Source of the DNA: Eubacteriales bacterium
GTDB taxonomy: Bacteria > Bacillota > Clostridia > Acetivibrionales > STF1-152
Length of the DNA: 8,065 bases
Direction: 5' to 3'
Assembly (NCBI GenBank): GCA_028703215.1
Contig: JAQVNH010000037.1
Location: 1-8,065, forward strand
The first letter of the stretch is position 1; each line of letters opens with the position of its first letter. The translations under genes and the position numbers were made by a program. This document shows positions 6,541 through 8,065 of the stretch, in pieces. Below the pieces are notes generated by a model. It was not told the origin of the DNA. It made no database searches and was given only the letters and a program-made list of their open reading frames with translations.

Positions 6541-6565
6541 GTGACTTGCGGTAAGGAGGAAGGGT

Positions 6566-7084
6566 TTATTTATTATTAGATGCGATAAGCCTGCCTTGAA
6601 TTGCCTTCCCTGCCGAATTCCATACTATATAGATCAATGCGGTACTCACAGGTAGCATTATAAAGCTTTTTATTATCCTTGCGGCGGCAATTGCCGCAAC
6701 TGAATTTCCGGTAAGCATCGAAATCCATATAGTTGTCAGTATAAGATCTGAGATCAATGTGACAAGAAATACGGCAAATCCGGTTCTTAAAATCGTGATA
6801 TTTCTTTTATGCAGCACGATTCCATAAATAAAACCCGTGACAAACGCACTGATGGTAAATCCCGGGAAATAAGCCCCGCGTGGCGCTATTATCATTCCGA
6901 TGATATCTGCCAGAACTGCGGTGATTCCAGCTGTCAGAGGCCCGAAAAGCATTCCCGACATAGATATCGGTATGAATCCGAAACCATAGCGGACTATTTC
7001 GGTCTGGATCGAAAGGAATCTTGTGAGAATCACTTCAAGTGCTATCAAAACACCTGAAAACACGAATACCTGCGTCTTTTTCAT
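6566..7084 (-). CDS. folT: Folate-family ECF transporter S component (FolT)
   Basis: This is a substrate-binding membrane subunit of an energy-coupling factor vitamin importer, specific by family for folates. It works with a shared EcfA/EcfA'/EcfT module encoded elsewhere. The protein has 172 residues and about six membrane segments, normal for S components. Family marks are EVILTRFLSIQT (17-28), GFGFIPISMSGMLFGPL (34-50), the A-rich helix AGITAVLADIIG (52-63), PRGAYFPGFTISA (68-80) and RIIKSFIMLPV (136-146). The ATG has GGAGG 7 bases upstream. A THF riboswitch directly precedes the gene, which independently supports folate as ligand and indicates feedback control by reduced folates. No hairpin-plus-T terminator is seen before the next gene, so read-through into DUF881-A is possible. 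Confidence 0.94.
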   Translation of the reverse strand: MKKTQVFVFSGVLIALEVILTRFLSIQTEIVRYGFGFIPISMSGMLFGPLTAGITAVLADIIGMIIAPRGAYFPGFTISAFVTGFIYGIVLHKRNITILRTGFAVFLVTLISDLILTTIWISMLTGNSVAAIAAARIIKSFIMLPVSTALIYIVWNSAGKAIQGRLIASNNK

Positions 7085-7091
7085 ATCTTAT

Positions 7092-7147
7092 CCTCCCCAC
7101 GTTTTTGATGGCAATTTGCCACGTGAAGAGAATATTCCTTCAGTGGC
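7092..7147 (-). promoter_or_regulatory. Expression platform of the folT riboswitch with competing hairpins
   Basis: Two exclusive structures can be read. Structure 1 pairs 7138-7147 with 7118-7128 (GCCACTGAAG with CTTCACGTGGC, one bulged C) and takes three bases of the riboswitch P1 3' arm. Structure 2 pairs TGGCA (7121-7117) with TGCCA (7113-7109) and CACG (7125-7122) with CGTG (7101-7098), ending right beside the GGAGG ribosome-binding site (7096-7092). There is no T run, so control is likely at translation initiation. Confidence 0.6.
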
Positions 7148-7247
7148 AGCGGAATGCGGAGAATATGACGCAAGCCTTTATGGGCTTTTCCTCCGTCTGT
7201 CAACTTCCCGTACAGCCGGATCTTGACGCATACTTTCCTACTCTGCC
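7145..7247 (-). promoter_or_regulatory. Tetrahydrofolate (THF) riboswitch upstream of folT
   Basis: The RNA opens with GGCAGAGTAG and contains TGCGTCAAG, GGGAAGTT and a 3' CCGCATTCCGCTGCC. These match the conserved blocks of the THF (folT) riboswitch: GAGUAG, GCGUnAAG, GGGAnGU and CCGCUCC-like. Helices: P1 GGCAG/CTGCC (7247-7243 with 7149-7145). P2 runs 7238-7229 with 7167-7158, with one mismatch. P3 is CCGGCTGT with ACAGACGG (7219-7212 and 7200-7193), with an internal G-A pair. A further small hairpin is AAGCC/GGCTT (7187-7183 with 7176-7172). THF-class RNAs bind reduced folates and repress folate uptake genes, which fits the adjacent folT. Confidence 0.92.
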
Positions 7248-7269
7248 ATTTCTTATAAATTATTAATGT

Positions 7270-7275
7270 ATTATA
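7270..7275 (-). promoter_or_regulatory. Possible -10 element for the riboswitch-folT transcript
   Basis: A perfect TATAAT on the - strand lies 22 bases before the 5' base of the riboswitch, so transcription would start near 7263. No good -35 hexamer is found at 16-18 bases; that area instead holds a GAATA/TATTC dyad (7291-7303). The position right after the tRNA terminator supports it, but the call is tentative. Confidence 0.4.
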
Positions 7276-7305
7276 TACGATTGTCTGTTAGAATACTATA
7301 TTCTG

Positions 7306-7339
7306 ATAAAAATAAAAGGTCCCCGGTTTCCCGGGAACC
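7306..7339 (-). terminator. Intrinsic terminator of tRNA-Leu(CAA)
   Basis: On the - strand, GGTTCCCGG (7339-7331) pairs with CCGGGGACC (7326-7318) over 9 bp with one G-U, closing a GAAA tetraloop. It is followed by TTTTATTTTT (7317-7308). The hairpin begins two bases after the tRNA CCA. It separates the tRNA unit from folT. Confidence 0.9.
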
Positions 7340-7340
7340 A

Positions 7341-7427
7341 TGGTGCCGAAGGCGGGAATTGAACCCGCATGGGTGTTACCCCGCTGGATTTTGAGTCCAG
7401 TGCGTCTGCCAGTTCCACCACTTCGGC
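7341..7427 (-). tRNA. tRNA-Leu (anticodon CAA)
   Basis: The cloverleaf is readable. Acceptor GCCGAAG pairs with CTTCGGC. The D arm is GTG/CGC. Anticodon stem CTGGA/TCCAG surrounds loop CTCAAAA, with anticodon CAA at 7393-7391. A long class II variable arm (GGG/CCC) and T arm GCGGG-TTCAATT-CCCGC follow, and the 3' ACCA is encoded. It reads UUG. It lies downstream of topA, with its own probable promoter and a strong terminator. Confidence 0.97.
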
Positions 7428-7435
7428 CTGCCGCC

Positions 7436-7464
7436 ATAATATATTAACACAGGGATTTGAGCAA
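7436..7464 (-). promoter_or_regulatory. Probable promoter of tRNA-Leu(CAA)
   Basis: TTGCTC (7464-7459) and TATTAT (7441-7436) on the - strand are 17 bases apart. They place the start about eight bases before the tRNA, a normal distance for a stable-RNA promoter. It sits in the 79-base gap after topA, where no clear topA terminator is visible. Confidence 0.6.
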
Positions 7465-7506
7465 TTCAATACTCAATAATAATTTGATTACTCCTGTGAT
7501 TTTTCC

Positions 7507-8065
7507 TTATTTCTTGCTTGTTGTTTCATAATCGCAGCTGTCACTGCTGCATTTAACTTTTTCCGTCTTCCCGTAAAAGCTTTTAACCATGAAACTGCCG
7601 CACTTGGGACATGTTTCCTTTGTCGCGATGCCCCACGAAATAAAACTGCAGCCCGTGTTTTCCTGCCCTTCTTCCTTCCGGCCTTTGTTGTTTTCGCATA
7701 TCAGGAATTTCTGACCTTTGCGGCTTTTTCTCACAAGCACTTTTCCTCCGCATTTCGGGCATTTTACCCCGGCATCTTCGCGTATTGATTTGATATTCTT
7801 GCATTCGGGGTATCCCGTGCAGGCAAGAAATTTACCATACCTGCCATACTTCTCAGCCATTGGCTTTCCGCATTTTTCGCAAAGCACATCCGTTATCACA
7901 GGCTCTTTGATATCTTCCTTCAGCGGCTTGGTGAATCTGCATTCCGGGAATCCGGAGCAGCCGAGAAACTCGCCGTTTCTGCTCTTGCGTATGACCAAAG
8001 GTTTCCCGCATTTTTCGCATTTTTCGTCAGTTTCTTGAGGCGGAGCCTTGACTATCTCTTCGTTG
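7507..8065 (-). CDS. topA: DNA topoisomerase I, C-terminal zinc-ribbon region (5' part outside window)
   Basis: These are the last 185 residues of a type IA topoisomerase that relaxes negative supercoils; the catalytic core is beyond the right edge. What is visible is an array of C4 zinc ribbons that bind single-stranded DNA. The first is CEKCGKP...[10 protein letters not shown] and the second CEKCGKP...[10 protein letters not shown]. The third starts CPKCGGK and ends GCSFISW. A fourth, divergent one is CPKCGSF...KCSSDSCDY. The third has an extra charged stretch ([15 protein letters not shown]) where the usual form has a short YPEC-type turn. The frame is open to the window edge, so the TTG at 7998 is an internal Leu and not a start. 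The gene ends with a lysine-rich tail and TAA, 79 bases before tRNA-Leu(CAA). Confidence 0.93.
   Translation of the reverse strand, partial: NEEIVKAPPQETDEKCEKCGKPLVIRKSRNGEFLGCSGFPECRFTKPLKEDIKEPVITDVLCEKCGKPMAEKYGRYGKFLACTGYPECKNIKSIREDAGVKCPKCGGKVLVRKSRKGQKFLICENNKGRKEEGQENTGCSFISWGIATKETCPKCGSFMVKSFYGKTEKVKCSSDSCDYETTSKK

Larger units (their letters stand above)
6454..6554. repeat. 9-bp inverted repeat flanking the DUF881-A promoter
   Basis: TTACCGCAA (6454-6462) and its exact reverse complement TTGCGGTAA (6546-6554) lie about 92 bases apart centre to centre. One copy is upstream of the -35 box and the other is in the loop of the leader hairpin. They could be paired operator half-sites or RNA pairing partners in folT read-through transcripts. 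Chance occurrence is possible. Confidence 0.35.

Noticed and set aside
6809..7266. Three overlapping small + strand open frames across folT and the riboswitch
   Set aside because: They are shadows of folT and of a structured RNA; no ribosome-binding site or homology pattern supports them.
7507..7998. TTG at 7998 as the start of a small zinc-ribbon protein
   Set aside because: The same frame stays open to the window edge and the upstream residues complete the first CxxC pair of a topoisomerase zinc ribbon, so it is an internal codon of topA.
1..8065. CRISPR arrays, insertion sequences, toxin-antitoxin or defence genes
   Set aside because: No regularly spaced repeats, transposase motifs, terminal inverted repeats or defence-type domains were seen on either strand.

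Overview
The window looks like chromosomal DNA from a low-to-moderate G+C bacterium of the Firmicutes, most likely a Clostridia-type lineage. The evidence is the housekeeping run phoH-ybeY-era-recO, strong Shine-Dalgarno sites, frequent TTG/GTG starts, a tetrahydrofolate riboswitch in front of a folT-type ECF substrate-binding gene, and a YesL/DUF624 membrane protein. I cannot name a genus. There are no transposases, phage genes, CRISPR repeats or defence genes.

Layout: (1) the 3' part of dapB (lysine/peptidoglycan precursor synthesis) runs rightward at the left edge. It converges on a leftward DUF624 membrane protein, and a hairpin sits between them. (2) A short rightward tRNA-Leu(GAG) gene (1583-1667) has a perfect-consensus promoter and a compact terminator. 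(3) A leftward block of six genes, read from right to left, runs DUF881-A, DUF881-B, phoH, ybeY, era, recO (6390 down to 1711). Gaps are short or genes overlap, so it is probably one operon that joins two envelope-anchored coiled-coil proteins to RNA/ribosome maturation factors (PhoH-like ATPase, YbeY, Era) and the recombination mediator RecO. (4) A dense control region (about 6391-6565) precedes DUF881-A, with a good sigma-A-type promoter, an 8-bp dyad at the predicted start point, and an 11-bp inverted repeat in the leader. (5) folT is leftward and preceded by a clear THF riboswitch with a mutually exclusive hairpin arrangement next to its ribosome-binding site. (6) tRNA-Leu(CAA), leftward, has its own promoter and terminator. 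(7) The C-terminal zinc-finger region of topA enters from the right edge.

No gene here amounts to a wholly new system. The parts most worth a second look are the tandem, diverged DUF881 pair placed at the head of the phoH-era-recO operon, its layered promoter/leader architecture, the readable THF-riboswitch switching logic, and several start codons that Shine-Dalgarno spacing moves inward. No intergenic gap exceeds 300 bases.
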